Positions 43,755 to 52,272 of a stretch of DNA of 64,000 nt are shown here, piece by piece. Source of the DNA: Methylonatrum sp040877625 (lineage in GTDB: Bacteria; Pseudomonadota; Gammaproteobacteria; Nitrococcales; Aquisalimonadaceae). The position numbers and the translations under genes were made by a program. A model generated the notes under the pieces. It was not told the origin of the DNA, did not search any database, and saw only the letters and a program-made list of their open reading frames with translations. The stretch covers positions 1 through 64,000 of the forward strand of contig JBBDNK010000044.1 of the NCBI GenBank assembly GCA_040877625.1. Direction: 5' to 3'. Within the stretch, counting starts at the first letter, position 1; each line of letters opens with the position of its first letter.

Positions 43755-46355
43755 ATGACCAGCAGTGCAGAGCTTCGCAAGGCGTTTCTGGAGTACTTCC
43801 GTGAGCACGGCCACGAGGTGGTGCCCAGCAGCCCGCTGGTGCCCGCCAACGACCCGACGTTGCTGTTCACCAACGCCGGCATGGTGCAGTTCAAGGATGT
43901 CTTTCTCGGTCGCGAGCAGCGCGGCTATACCCGCGCCACCAGTTCGCAGCGCTGTGTACGTGCCGGCGGCAAGCACAACGACCTTGAAAACGTCGGCTAC
44001 ACCGCCCGCCATCACACCTTTTTTGAAATGCTGGGAAATTTCAGCTTTGGTGACTACTTCAAGCGCGAAGCCATCACCTTTGCCTGGACCTTTCTCACCG
44101 ACGTCATTCAACTGCCGCCGGAGAAGCTCTGGGTAACGGTGTTCGAGGAAGACGACGAAGCCGCCGAGATCTGGCTGAACGAAATCGGTGTGGCGCCTGA
44201 TCGGCTCTCCCGTATCGGCGCCAAGGACAACTTCTGGTCCATGGGCGACACCGGCCCCTGTGGCCCCTGCACGGAAATCTTCTACGACCATGGGTCGGAA
44301 ATTGCCGGCGGTCCGCCCGGCACGCCGGAGGAAGACGGCGACCGCTACATCGAGATCTGGAACCTGGTGTTCATGCAGTTCGACCGTAGCGCCGACGGCA
44401 CGCTGACACCGCTACCCAAACCGTGCGTGGACACCGGCATGGGCCTGGAACGCCTGGCCGCCGTGCTGCAGGGCGTACACAGCAATTTCCAGATCGACCT
44501 GTTCCGCAACCTGATCAGCGCGGCGGCCGCAGCGACCGGCGCCGCCGATCTGGACAGCAGTTCGCTGAAGGTGATTGCCGATCATATCCGTGCGTGTTCT
44601 TTCCTGGTGGTGGACGGCGTTTACCCATCCAATGAAGGTCGCGGTTATGTGCTGCGCCGGATCATCCGCCGTGCCGTTCGGCATGGGTACAAGCTCGGTC
44701 AGGAGCAGCCCTTTTTCCACAAGCTGGTGAAACCGCTGGTGCGGGAAATGGGTGAGGCCTACCCGGAGCTTGCGCAACAGCAGGCGCAGGTGGAGCGGGT
44801 CCTGAAGCAGGAGGAAGAGCGTTTCAGCGAGACCCTGGAGCAGGGCCTCAAGCTGCTGGAGGCGGATCTCCGCGATCTGCGCGGCACCGTGATCCCCGGC
44901 GAGACAGTCTTCCGCCTCTACGATACCTACGGCTTTCCGGTGGACCTCACCAACGATATCGCCCGTGAGCGCGGCCTGTCGCTGGACATGGACGGCTTCG
45001 AGACCGCCATGGAGGCGCAGCGCAAACGTGCCCGCGCGGCCAGCCAGTTCAAGGCGGATCATGCCGGTGGCGTTGCGGTCGATGGCCGTTCCGAGTTCAC
45101 TGGTTACGATCAGCTTAGCGGCCAGGGCACGATTACCGCGCTGTATTCGGAAGGGCGCAGCGTGACCGCGCTGGAGCAGGGACAGCAGGGTATGGTCATT
45201 CTGGACCGTACGCCGTTCTATGCGGAGTCCGGTGGCCAGGTAGGTGATCGCGGCCTGCTACTGGCGGATGGATTCGAATTCGAAGTGGATGACACCATCA
45301 GGCAGGGCGAAGCCCACGGTCATCTGGGCACACTGCGCCGGGGTACCTTGCAGGTCGGTGCAACGGTGAGGACCCGGGTGGATTCGGCGCTGCGTCAGGC
45401 CACCGTGCTCAACCATTCCGCCACCCACCTGCTGCACGCCGCGCTGCGCAAGGTGCTGGGCACACATGTGACGCAAAAAGGCTCGCTGGTGGCTCCGGAT
45501 CGCCTGCGTTTCGACTTTTCCCATCATGAACCGTTAAGCCGTGAGCAGCTTGTCGAGCTGGAGCGACTGGTCAATGACGAAATCCGCTCCAATCACCCTG
45601 CCGACATACAAGTCATGTCCTACGACGATGCCATTGCCTTCGGCGCGCTGGCACTGTTCGGAGAAAAGTACGGAGATCGCGTCAGGGTATTGAAACTGGG
45701 TGATTTTTCCACAGAACTCTGTGGGGGAACACATGTCATCAGTACAGGTGATATCGGTTTATTCAAGATTATCTCTGAAAGCGGCGTAGCCGCCGGCATA
45801 CGGCGTATCGAAGCTGTCACCGGCCACCGGGCCATAGAATGGATAGGGCATCAGGAAGCCGTGATCGATCAGGTTGCGGACCTGCTGAAAGTCAGCCCCG
45901 ACAATATCGCCGTGAAGCTTGAACAGACGCTGGAGCGGATCCGGGCGACTGAAAAAGAGCTGGAGCGGCTGAAGCAGAAGCTTGCCACTCAGGCCGGTGG
46001 CGATCTGGCAGACAGCGCCGTCGACGTCGACGGCATCAAGGTCGTGGCTTCCATACTGGAAGGCGGTGACGCGAAAGCGCTGCGCGATACCGTGGATCAG
46101 CTCAAGAACAGGCTGGGATCAGCAGCGATTTTGCTGGCTACCGTTGATGGCGACAAGGTGCGCCTGGTGGCCGGCGTAACGAAGGACCTACTCCACCGCA
46201 TCAAGGCAGGTGACCTTGTCAACGCGGTGGCGGAGCAGGTAGGTGGCCGTGGCGGCGGCCGGCCGGACCTGGCACAGGCCGGCGGCAATGATCCAGGCCA
46301 TCTTCCGGAGGCCGTCAAAGGCGTACCGGACTGGGTGCGAAAGGCGTTGAATTGA
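43755..46355 (+). CDS. alaS: Alanyl-tRNA synthetase
   Basis: 866 residues. The catalytic core starts with LRKAFLEYFREHGHEVVPSS, with motif 1 and 2 regions NDPTLLFTNAGMVQFKD and YTRATSSQRCVRAGGKHNDL. The editing domain has HxxxH in NHSATHLLHAALR and the later Cys/His pair in ELCGGTHV. The C-terminal C-Ala domain follows. It charges tRNA-Ala and clears mischarged Ser and Gly. The ATG at 43755 gives the standard N-terminus MTSSAELRK. Confidence 0.97.
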   Translation: MTSSAELRKAFLEYFREHGHEVVPSSPLVPANDPTLLFTNAGMVQFKDVFLGREQRGYTRATSSQRCVRAGGKHNDLENVGYTARHHTFFEMLGNFSFGDYFKREAITFAWTFLTDVIQLPPEKLWVTVFEEDDEAAEIWLNEIGVAPDRLSRIGAKDNFWSMGDTGPCGPCTEIFYDHGSEIAGGPPGTPEEDGDRYIEIWNLVFMQFDRSADGTLTPLPKPCVDTGMGLERLAAVLQGVHSNFQIDLFRNLISAAAAATGAADLDSSSLKVIADHIRACSFLVVDGVYPSNEGRGYVLRRIIRRAVRHGYKLGQEQPFFHKLVKPLVREMGEAYPELAQQQAQVERVLKQEEERFSETLEQGLKLLEADLRDLRGTVIPGETVFRLYDTYGFPVDLTNDIARERGLSLDMDGFETAMEAQRKRARAASQFKADHAGGVAVDGRSEFTGYDQLSGQGTITALYSEGRSVTALEQGQQGMVILDRTPFYAESGGQVGDRGLLLADGFEFEVDDTIRQGEAHGHLGTLRRGTLQVGATVRTRVDSALRQATVLNHSATHLLHAALRKVLGTHVTQKGSLVAPDRLRFDFSHHEPLSREQLVELERLVNDEIRSNHPADIQVMSYDDAIAFGALALFGEKYGDRVRVLKLGDFSTELCGGTHVISTGDIGLFKIISESGVAAGIRRIEAVTGHRAIEWIGHQEAVIDQVADLLKVSPDNIAVKLEQTLERIRATEKELERLKQKLATQAGGDLADSAVDVDGIKVVASILEGGDAKALRDTVDQLKNRLGSAAILLATVDGDKVRLVAGVTKDLLHRIKAGDLVNAVAEQVGGRGGGRPDLAQAGGNDPGHLPEAVKGVPDWVRKALN

Positions 46356-46362
46356 AGCGGGA

Positions 46363-46384
46363 GTGGCGTTGAATTCAACACCAC
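46363..46384. promoter_or_regulatory. 22-bp near-perfect palindrome before lysC
   Basis: GTGG-C-GTTGAATTCAAC-A-CCAC: 20 of 22 positions are symmetrical, and GTTGAATT-type half-sites recur on both sides (46344 and 46391). It sits 63 nt before the lysC ATG. It could be an operator of a dimeric repressor or a weak terminator of alaS; there is no T-run. Confidence 0.45.
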
Positions 46385-46447
46385 CCGTGAAATTCAACTC
46401 AGTTTCGTGTTTAATGTTTCGCCCTCAACAGGAATTAGCGGGAAAGT

Positions 46448-47701
46448 ATGGCACTGATTGTCCAGAAATATGGAGGCACCTCCGTCGGTACCGTCGAGCG
46501 TATCGAGGAAGTGGCCCGGAAGGTAATCCGGACCAGGGATGCGGGGAACGACGTGGTTGTGGTCGTGTCCGCCATGAGTGGCGAGACGAATCGGCTGATC
46601 GAGTTGGCGTATGCCATTGATCCGAAACCGCCGGCACGGTTGATGGATCTCCTGGTTGCCACCGGTGAGCAGGTGACGATCTCCCTGCTTGGCATTGCGC
46701 TGGAGAAATTCGGCGCTGCTGCCCGCTGCTACACGGGCGCTCAGGTGCGAATCCTCACTGATAGCGCGCATAGCAAGGCCCGCATACAGGAAATCGACGC
46801 CAAGGTGGTGACCGAGGACCTGAAACAGGGCCGCATTGCCGTGGTTGCCGGATTCCAGGGGGTGGATTCCACCGGCGCCATCACCACGCTGGGCCGAGGT
46901 GGGTCGGACACCACCGCGGTGGCTCTGGCGGCGGCTTTGAAAGCCGACGAATGCCAGATCTACACCGACGTTGACGGTGTTTACACGACGGACCCGCGTG
47001 TAGTCTCAAAGGCACGGCGGCTGGAGCGCATCACCTTCGAGGAGATGCTGGAAATGGCCAGCCTGGGATCGAAGATCCTGCAGATCCGTGCCGTCGAATT
47101 CGCCGGCAAGTACCATGTGCCGTTGCGGGTGCTGTCCAGTTTTGAAGACGGCCCCGGCACACTGATTACGTTTGAGGACGAAAACATGGAAGACCCGCTG
47201 ATCTCCGGTATCGCATTCAACCGAGACGAAGCCAAGCTGACGGTGCTGGGTGTGCCCGACCGCCCAGGCATTGCAGGCTCCATTCTCGGCCCGGTCTCCG
47301 ACGCGAATATCGAAGTGGACATGATTGTCCAGAACGTCAGCCAGTCCGGGCAGACCGACTTCACGTTTACCGTGCATCGCAGCGAGTACGAGCGGGCGCT
47401 GGAAATCCTCCAGACCGCGGCCAATGAAATGGGCGCGCGCGAGGTCTTCGGTGATACGCGTATCGTGAAGCTGTCGCTGGTGGGTGTCGGTATGCGTTCT
47501 CATGCCGGCGTGGCGAGCACGATGTTCAAGGCGCTCGCCAACGAAGGTATCAACATTCAGATGATCTCCACCTCCGAGATCAAGATTTCAGTCGTCATCG
47601 ACGAGAAGTATCTGGAGCTGGGCGTGCGTGCATTGCACAGCGCGTTCGGCCTGGATGATGAAAGCGCGCATGTGCGCGTGGAAGGCAAGGACGCGACGTA
47701 G
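46448..47701 (+). CDS. lysC: Aspartate kinase (monofunctional, ACT-regulated)
   Basis: 417 residues. The kinase domain has the signature VQKYGGTSVGTVERI, VVVVVSAMSGETNRL and TTLGRGGSDTTAVALAAAL. Two ACT domains in the C-terminal 150 residues (VLGVPDRPGIAGSILGPVSD and LVGVGMRSHAGVASTMFKAL) bind Lys and/or Thr. It makes aspartyl phosphate for Lys, Met and Thr. GGGAAAGT precedes the ATG. The segment between residues 248 and 262 could hold the internal start for the beta subunit seen in alpha2beta2 kinases, but I see no clear ribosome site. Confidence 0.95.
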   Translation: MALIVQKYGGTSVGTVERIEEVARKVIRTRDAGNDVVVVVSAMSGETNRLIELAYAIDPKPPARLMDLLVATGEQVTISLLGIALEKFGAAARCYTGAQVRILTDSAHSKARIQEIDAKVVTEDLKQGRIAVVAGFQGVDSTGAITTLGRGGSDTTAVALAAALKADECQIYTDVDGVYTTDPRVVSKARRLERITFEEMLEMASLGSKILQIRAVEFAGKYHVPLRVLSSFEDGPGTLITFEDENMEDPLISGIAFNRDEAKLTVLGVPDRPGIAGSILGPVSDANIEVDMIVQNVSQSGQTDFTFTVHRSEYERALEILQTAANEMGAREVFGDTRIVKLSLVGVGMRSHAGVASTMFKALANEGINIQMISTSEIKISVVIDEKYLELGVRALHSAFGLDDESAHVRVEGKDAT

Positions 47702-48018
47702 GTAACGGAATGCCGGGCTGCGGTACAGTATGCTCGGCACGCTGTTCAGGGAATCACTGCCTGATGTGTGCAAATGCGGCAGCAGGTGAGCGGTTCCTTG
47801 TTGTTGTTATTTCGGGTTACATGGCTGAAGGGTGCGGCGGACGGTAAGTGTCTGTCGTGAAAGAGAGAAAGATCTGCGTCCTTGCCAAACCGGGTTCAGG
47901 CCGAGGCCGGCCCGGACTCGTGGAGCATCGGACCGCGCGGTTTCTTGCCGGGCGCCGGTGGCGGTAGGGGTTATTTGCTTCTACCGGGCGCGTTCCCGGG
48001 AACTGAGGAGTTGGGGAA
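47702..48018. other. lysC-csrA intergenic region with CsrA-type GGA motifs
   Basis: No gene is supported in these 317 nt. Just before csrA, three GGA motifs (CGGGAAC, GAGGAG, GGGGAA) lie within 25 nt and overlap the ribosome-binding site. This is the arrangement through which CsrA represses its own translation in other gammaproteobacteria. Confidence 0.45.
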
Positions 48019-48234
48019 ATGCTGATTCTGACCAGGCGCGTAGGAGAGACGCTGATGATTGGTGACGAGATCACCGTCACAGTGCTTGGTGTGAAAGGCA
48101 ACCAGGTACGCATCGGCGTCAATGCGCCCAAGAACGTGTCCGTACATCGAGAAGAGATTTATGAACGGATACGTCGGGAGAAGGAAGGAGAAGACGGTTC
48201 GGCAGCCGACGTTGACGTCGACGAACGAAGCTGA
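48019..48234 (+). CDS. csrA: Carbon storage regulator CsrA
   Basis: 71 residues. MLILTRRVGETLMIGDEITVTVLGVKG is the invariant N-terminal half, and VHREEIYERIRREK includes the RNA-binding Arg region. The tail (GEDGSAADVDVDERS) is longer and more acidic than in E. coli. It is a dimeric RNA-binding protein that blocks or stabilises mRNAs at GGA motifs. The csrA-tRNA-Ser order is typical of gammaproteobacteria. GGAGTTGGGG precedes the ATG. Confidence 0.96.
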   Translation: MLILTRRVGETLMIGDEITVTVLGVKGNQVRIGVNAPKNVSVHREEIYERIRREKEGEDGSAADVDVDERS

Positions 48235-48259
48235 CGTTTTCTCCTGAACGAAAGACGAG

Positions 48260-48296
48260 GGCCCGATTTGCCTGCTTGTGCCAGGCAAACCGGGCC
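48260..48296 (+). terminator. Terminator after csrA
   Basis: A 15-bp stem (48260-48274 with 48282-48296; one position would be G-U/A-C) and a 7-nt loop CTTGTGC. It lies 25 nt after the csrA stop; the trailing sequence is only moderately T-rich. Confidence 0.6.
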
Positions 48297-48425
48297 TGAT
48301 TGTTGATGGGCCTTCGGCGAGGGCGGTGATGCCGAAGATCAGTTGGACGCAAACAGGGTTTACCCGTCAACGCATTTCCCTTATCCTGTCGCGCTCTGGT
48401 GGCGGGTGAAGGCCCAAAATCATAC

Positions 48426-48516
48426 GGAGAGGTGGCCGAGCGGCTGAAGGCGCTCCCCTGCTAAGGGAGTATGGGTCAAAAGCCCATCGAGGGTTCGAAT
48501 CCCTCCCTCTCCGCCA
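48426..48516 (+). tRNA. tRNA-Ser (GCU anticodon)
   Basis: A 91-nt gene with encoded CCA. Acceptor arm GGAGAGG pairs with CCTCTCC; the anticodon loop CTGCTAA gives anticodon GCT, reading AGC and AGU. A long variable arm (ATGGGTC..GCCCAT region) and T-arm GAGGGTTCGAATCCCTC are present. Located after csrA as in related bacteria. Confidence 0.95.
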
Positions 48517-48552
48517 TCTCCAGAGGAGGCTCGCAGAGCCTCCTCTGGAGAT
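48516..48552. terminator. Perfect 17-bp hairpin abutting the tRNA-Ser CCA end
   Basis: Arms 48516-48532 and 48536-48552 are perfectly complementary with a GCA loop, and the first base is the terminal A of the tRNA. No T-run follows. It may terminate the tRNA transcript or protect the precursor 3' end for processing. Confidence 0.6.
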
Positions 48553-48681
48553 GGCGAAACGGCAGGCAGGGGTTCGAACCCTCGAAGAGACAAGGTGGGT
48601 TCGCGTCCGGTAGTAAAGTAGGCAGGGTAGCGCCGTTGACCATGACGGCGAATTTAGACATACTCTGCCGCCTCAAAACAC

Positions 48682-48758
48682 GCGCCCGTAGCTCAGCTGG
48701 ATAGAGTACCTGGCTACGAACCAGGCGGTCGGAGGTTCGAATCCTTCCGGGCGCGCCA
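48682..48758 (+). tRNA. tRNA-Arg (ACG anticodon)
   Basis: A 77-nt gene with encoded CCA. Acceptor GCGCCCG pairs with CGGGCGC; D-arm GCTCAGCTGGATAGAGT; anticodon loop CTACGAA gives ACG (A34 would be edited to inosine to read CGU, CGC and CGA); T-arm GGAGGTTCGAATCCTTCC. Confidence 0.95.
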
Positions 48759-48795
48759 TATGCAAACGGTCTGTACCGGAGACATGGGTTACAGA

Positions 48796-49015
48796 TTATA
48801 CCGAAGACATCGGTAACACTTTTTGACCGAAGGGGTTTTCGGCGGGTTCGACGCGATCGATGTCCCCGTCGAAGAACCCCAGGTCATAGTCCATGAAGCT
48901 GACGAGCCAGATCCCGTCGGCAACTTCCCGAATTCCCACCTGCTGGCCGGCAAACACCGTGCTGAGGCTGATTTTGCGTCTGCCGATGCAGAGCTCGCTG
49001 CTCGTGTTCGGTGAT
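48796..49015 (-). pseudogene. 3' remnant of an IS481-type transposase
   Basis: On the minus strand the frame reads ELCIGRRKISLSTVFAGQ, QVGIREVADGIWLVSFM, then DYDLGFFDGDIDRVEPAENP and FGQKVLPMSSV, ending in TAA. This is the characteristic C-terminus of IS481-family (integrase-fold) transposases. The DDE catalytic core and N-terminus are missing; coding similarity stops near 49015. Two imperfect 25-nt repeats (TACCGGAGACATGGGTTACA and TACCGAAGACATCGGTAACA, 48776-48820) mark the element end next to the tRNA-Arg gene. The element is dead and probably marks an old insertion hotspot. Confidence 0.7.
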
Positions 49016-49276
49016 TGGCTCGCTGCTTCCGCTGTCGAACGTCGCTCTCGCTCCCTTATGAGGCAGCCTGGGTGTGGCCTTGCCGCGAGCTACCGACTTG
49101 CTCGTTCCCCGCAGCATCCAGAAATACACGATCAGCGCCCAATACGCGCTCGGCATCAGCTTCGCCTTGTTCAAGCAGGTACTCGATCCGTTCCGGCGCC
49201 CAGTCCATCAAAGACAAAGAAACCCGCTCATGGGCATGCGGGTCGCGCTGGATTCGGGTGAGTCGCGGCTGCGTTC
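49016..49276. other. Junction segment between IS remnant and prophage end
   Basis: About 260 nt without a supported gene. The minus strand is open for part of this stretch (a segment reading ERIEYLLEQGEADAERVLG), but it runs into the terminal repeats and overlaps the methyltransferase in another frame, so it looks fortuitous or like a decayed host gene cut by the prophage. Confidence 0.35.
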
Positions 49277-49333
49277 TGACATTCATGTAGCGCGACACTT
49301 GGTTTGCGACACCGCGACACTTGGTTTGCGACA
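49277..49333. repeat. Direct repeats at the probable terminus of the Mu-like prophage
   Basis: Two identical 20-bp copies of GCGACACTTGGTTTGCGACA (49292-49311 and 49314-49333) with a 22-bp period lie just outside the last prophage gene. Mu-type ends carry tandem transposase-binding sites of about this size and begin with TG; TG occurs at 49277 and 49286. The exact terminal base cannot be fixed without the other end. Confidence 0.6.
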
Positions 49334-49354
49334 GCAATCGGCCGTGTAACCATG

Positions 49355-50164
49355 CTAGAACAAGGTTAAATTGCCTGTCGCTGATCTGGTCTCTTCGCAC
49401 CGGTCGTTCCATATCAATAGTTCCCGCGCCGCTGTCCCTTGACCACCGCCTACGGTGTAGCGGATCGCTAACCCCTCCATGTGTAGACCATCAAACACGC
49501 GCCGGATATCGGGGTGGTCGTTGATGCTGATCAACATGCTGCCCTCGACCTCCCTAGCCAGCCGCGCCATCCCCTCGTACTCAGAGAAAGGGAAGCCCAC
49601 CCCGTAGCCCTCGGTCTGCCAGTACGGTGGGTCAAGATAGTGGAGCGTGTGCGGGCGATCATACCGGCGGACAACTTCCTCCCAGGGCAAGTTCTCGATG
49701 TACGCGGCGGTCAGGCGGAGATGGGCCTGGCTTAGATCCTCCTCCAGCCTCAGAAGATTGAGCCGCGGCCCGGTGGTGGTGGCGGTGCCGAAGCTCTGGC
49801 CATCGACCCTTCCACCGAAGGCGAGTTTCTGCAAATAGAAAAACCTGGCCGCGCGCTGGATATCCGTGAGTGTTTCAGGCGCCGTTAGCTTTTCCCATTC
49901 ATAAATCTGGCGGCTGGATAAAGCCCATTTAAATTGCCTTACAAACTCTTCTAAATGGTGTTTGACCACCCGGTAGAGATTCACCAGGTCACCGTTGATG
50001 TCGTTAATGACTTCGACCTCGGCCGGTTCCTTCGCGAAGAAAATCGCAGCGGCCCCGCAGAACGGTTCCACGTAGCAGGTGTGCTCTCCAAATTTTGAAA
50101 GAACTGCCGGCGCCAGGCGCCGCTTACCCCCAATCCAGGGGATGATCGGTCGATGCTGCAACAT
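49355..50164 (-). CDS. Dam-type DNA adenine methyltransferase of the prophage
   Basis: 269 residues of the D12 class (N6-adenine). The SAM motif is IIPWIGGKRRLAP followed by YVEPFCGAAAIFF, and the catalytic motif is YLDPPYWQTEG. Target sequence is probably GATC-like but this is not readable from sequence. It is the last late gene, at the position where phage Mu encodes its Mom DNA modification, and likely protects phage DNA from host nucleases. The upstream gap contains a GATC-centred palindrome. Confidence 0.88.
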   Translation of the reverse strand: MLQHRPIIPWIGGKRRLAPAVLSKFGEHTCYVEPFCGAAAIFFAKEPAEVEVINDINGDLVNLYRVVKHHLEEFVRQFKWALSSRQIYEWEKLTAPETLTDIQRAARFFYLQKLAFGGRVDGQSFGTATTTGPRLNLLRLEEDLSQAHLRLTAAYIENLPWEEVVRRYDRPHTLHYLDPPYWQTEGYGVGFPFSEYEGMARLAREVEGSMLISINDHPDIRRVFDGLHMEGLAIRYTVGGGQGTAARELLIWNDRCEETRSATGNLTLF

Positions 50165-50317
50165 GTGAGCCTGTCCTCGATATTGTCCATCTGGTAGGCT
50201 TCACCCCGCCGCGTCGACGTGGCAGGGGGCCTTGCTCGGCTCACAGTGCCTTGTTCACTGTGTATTGAGGGCCGACCGGTGTTGCTGCGCCGGCCGGTCG
50301 CCTCCTTTCCAATGAGC

Positions 50318-50334
50318 TTTTCGATCATCGAAAA
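50318..50334. promoter_or_regulatory. GATC-containing 17-bp palindrome upstream of the methyltransferase
   Basis: TTTTCGATCATCGAAAA is perfectly symmetrical around one base and contains a GATC. It lies about 155 nt before the methyltransferase start, in the gap after the tail-spike gene. It could be a methylation-sensitive operator by analogy with Mu mom control; that is inference. A weak short frame (MIEKLIGKEATGRRSN..) starts inside it but has no ribosome site. Confidence 0.4.
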
Positions 50335-50393
50335 TTGCTTCTGCGGACTCCGACGGACAAGAGATGGCTGTCCTGCCTTTGCCCATTGCTTCG

Positions 50394-51665
50394 TCAGTCG
50401 TTCTGCTTGATGTTATTGGCATCAATGTTGCCGGTGCCTATGTCCGTCAGGAGGTCGCCGGCGGTGATTCTCTCCAGCACGTTGCCCGTCACAGTATTAT
50501 TGTTGCCCGTGATGGCTACAGCTTCGCTTTCCGCGCGGAGGTTGCACCCGCTTACGGCATTGAGATTTCCGGTGATGCTGATCCCAGCAAGCGTAGATCC
50601 ACGACCGATGAAGGCGTTCACGGAACACCTGTCTCCTGTGATCCGGATACAATTGGTACTGACGCCGCCGCCGAGATCCGAGCCGCCGTTGATCCACGAG
50701 CGCGGCCCCCCAAGCAGCCACCCGCGACGGCAGTCTTCTGTCGTGCACCCGACGTACCCGCAGTCTTCGGCCTGATCCGATCCACCCTGATGTGTATCAA
50801 AGCCGCCCCTGTTGTGCGCCACGCCGCAACGTACCGCCACGGCGAGCACCCCCCGGCAACGGCGACACCCGTTAGAGAAGTGTATACCCCAGCCGTCGCA
50901 GTCAACTGAGCGGGTGCGGGTCGCAGTACAGTCTGTGGCGTGGTCAAAGTCAATCCCGTCCCCCTCGGCATTGATGCACGTGACGGCGACGACATGACAA
51001 TTGATCGCCCACTCGATATCGATACATTCGACGTTCAGCTCGGATGATTCGGGGTCGGAAAAATCGTGGTCCCCTTTCGAGCCGTCGACGACACCACCAC
51101 CGATGATGAATACGTTCTCCTTCGGCTCTAGTTCCGTACCAAAGACACTAAACACCCCACCCCAATCGTGGCTGGTCGGCGCCTGCGGGCGAAACTTCAC
51201 CATAGCGCCCGGTTCGATCACAACCGTTGTGTTTGACTTCGGAAACAGCCGATCAACCATGTAGACACCGGGAGCCGGGAACAGCACCACCCCTGGGGCT
51301 TTGTCCAGGGTCGACTGGCAGGCTGCCGTATCGTTGGCCACGCCGTCCCCGATCGCCCCATCCCGCACCACGCTCAGTTGTGATGACTCGATGCCGGTCA
51401 ACTGCGACCCGTCGCCATCCGCGCGCAGCAGGGGCCCTACGCCATTATTCTGGACCGGCAGAAACGCCGCCAGGCTGAAAAGGGACGCGAGTTGGTTGTT
51501 ATCTTCTTCATCCAGATCAACCTCTCGCGCTGCCAGCAGACCGGCGATTTCTTCCTGCACGGCGTTCAGCCACTTCGACCAGACGATCGTGCCGGGGATT
51601 CCCGCTTCCGGGTTCCGATCTCGAAAAAGGTTGTCTGCATTCCCTGGAGAGTCGATGCGGTGCAT
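50394..51665 (-). CDS. Prophage tail fibre/tail spike (right-handed beta-helix)
   Basis: 423 residues. The N-terminal about 100 residues (MHRIDSPGNADNLFRDRNPEAG, GIPGTIVWSKWLNAVQEEI) resemble the baseplate-attachment part of Mu-like fibres. DGAIGDGVANDTAACQSTLD then opens a pectate-lyase-like beta-helix with repeated INAEGDGIDFDHATDCT- and NNNTVTGN-type turns. The spike should bind or depolymerise a surface polysaccharide. The gene directly follows gp48, as in Mu where S follows. No tail-fibre chaperone gene is evident. Confidence 0.8.
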   Translation of the reverse strand: MHRIDSPGNADNLFRDRNPEAGIPGTIVWSKWLNAVQEEIAGLLAAREVDLDEEDNNQLASLFSLAAFLPVQNNGVGPLLRADGDGSQLTGIESSQLSVVRDGAIGDGVANDTAACQSTLDKAPGVVLFPAPGVYMVDRLFPKSNTTVVIEPGAMVKFRPQAPTSHDWGGVFSVFGTELEPKENVFIIGGGVVDGSKGDHDFSDPESSELNVECIDIEWAINCHVVAVTCINAEGDGIDFDHATDCTATRTRSVDCDGWGIHFSNGCRRCRGVLAVAVRCGVAHNRGGFDTHQGGSDQAEDCGYVGCTTEDCRRGWLLGGPRSWINGGSDLGGGVSTNCIRITGDRCSVNAFIGRGSTLAGISITGNLNAVSGCNLRAESEAVAITGNNNTVTGNVLERITAGDLLTDIGTGNIDANNIKQND

Positions 51666-51669
51666 GAGG

Positions 51670-52272
51670 TCATTCCTCCGATAGGTGTTCGAATTCGATG
51701 ATGGTCTGCGCCGGCTTCAGCCGCCGCAGAAGGCATTCCAGTTCGGTGGGACGGTAGTAGCCCAGCTCGTCGCCGGCGACGCTGTCGCCGGCGACGAACG
51801 CGCTAGAAAGATCTACCGGGACGCGCACGCGCCAAGCGTAGCGGTCTTCGTGTGCGGCGGAGAGCTCGTCGCCGGCAATCAAAACGCCGCTGATGGACAC
51901 CGGGGGCTCGGTAATTTCGATGTCGTAACCAAGCATCCCGGCAATCTCAACGAAATACGCCGGAATCTGTGATCCACGAGCGACGAGCCGTGCTTCGATT
52001 TCCGCGCGGCGCTCACCCAGGCCACCGGGATCTGCTCCGCGGCACGGATCGGGCAAGTCTGTGACACGCTCCCAGTCAGTCAGTAACTCCAGTGCTGAGC
52101 GTGGATCGGATTCGCGCAGCAAATCCGCCGCACGGGCGTCAACTCTGGCAAGCGCGTCGGCTGTCGCTTGCAGGAGCTTGGCCCAGCTGCTATCTAGGTT
52201 CGTCGGCAAGGCCTGGCCGGGCGGTTGCAGGGCGATTAGCTGCTCGCGGTACTGCTCTGCGGTCAGGACCAT
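51670..52272 (-). CDS. Mu gp48-like baseplate/tail protein (DUF2313)
   Basis: 200 residues. The N-terminal segment LTAEQYREQLIALQPPGQAL followed by ATADALARVDARAADLLRESDPRSALELLTDWER is the typical opening of gp48/YmfQ proteins, and EARLVARGSQIPAYFVEIAGMLGYDIEITE continues it. It connects the baseplate to the fibre. It overlaps gp47 by 10 nt. Confidence 0.85.
   Translation of the reverse strand: MVLTAEQYREQLIALQPPGQALPTNLDSSWAKLLQATADALARVDARAADLLRESDPRSALELLTDWERVTDLPDPCRGADPGGLGERRAEIEARLVARGSQIPAYFVEIAGMLGYDIEITEPPVSISGVLIAGDELSAAHEDRYAWRVRVPVDLSSAFVAGDSVAGDELGYYRPTELECLLRRLKPAQTIIEFEHLSEE

Noticed and set aside
49056..49412. 118-codon minus-strand frame across the prophage end
   Set aside because: It reads through the 20-bp direct repeats and overlaps the methyltransferase 3' end in another frame; no ribosome site or recognisable motif.
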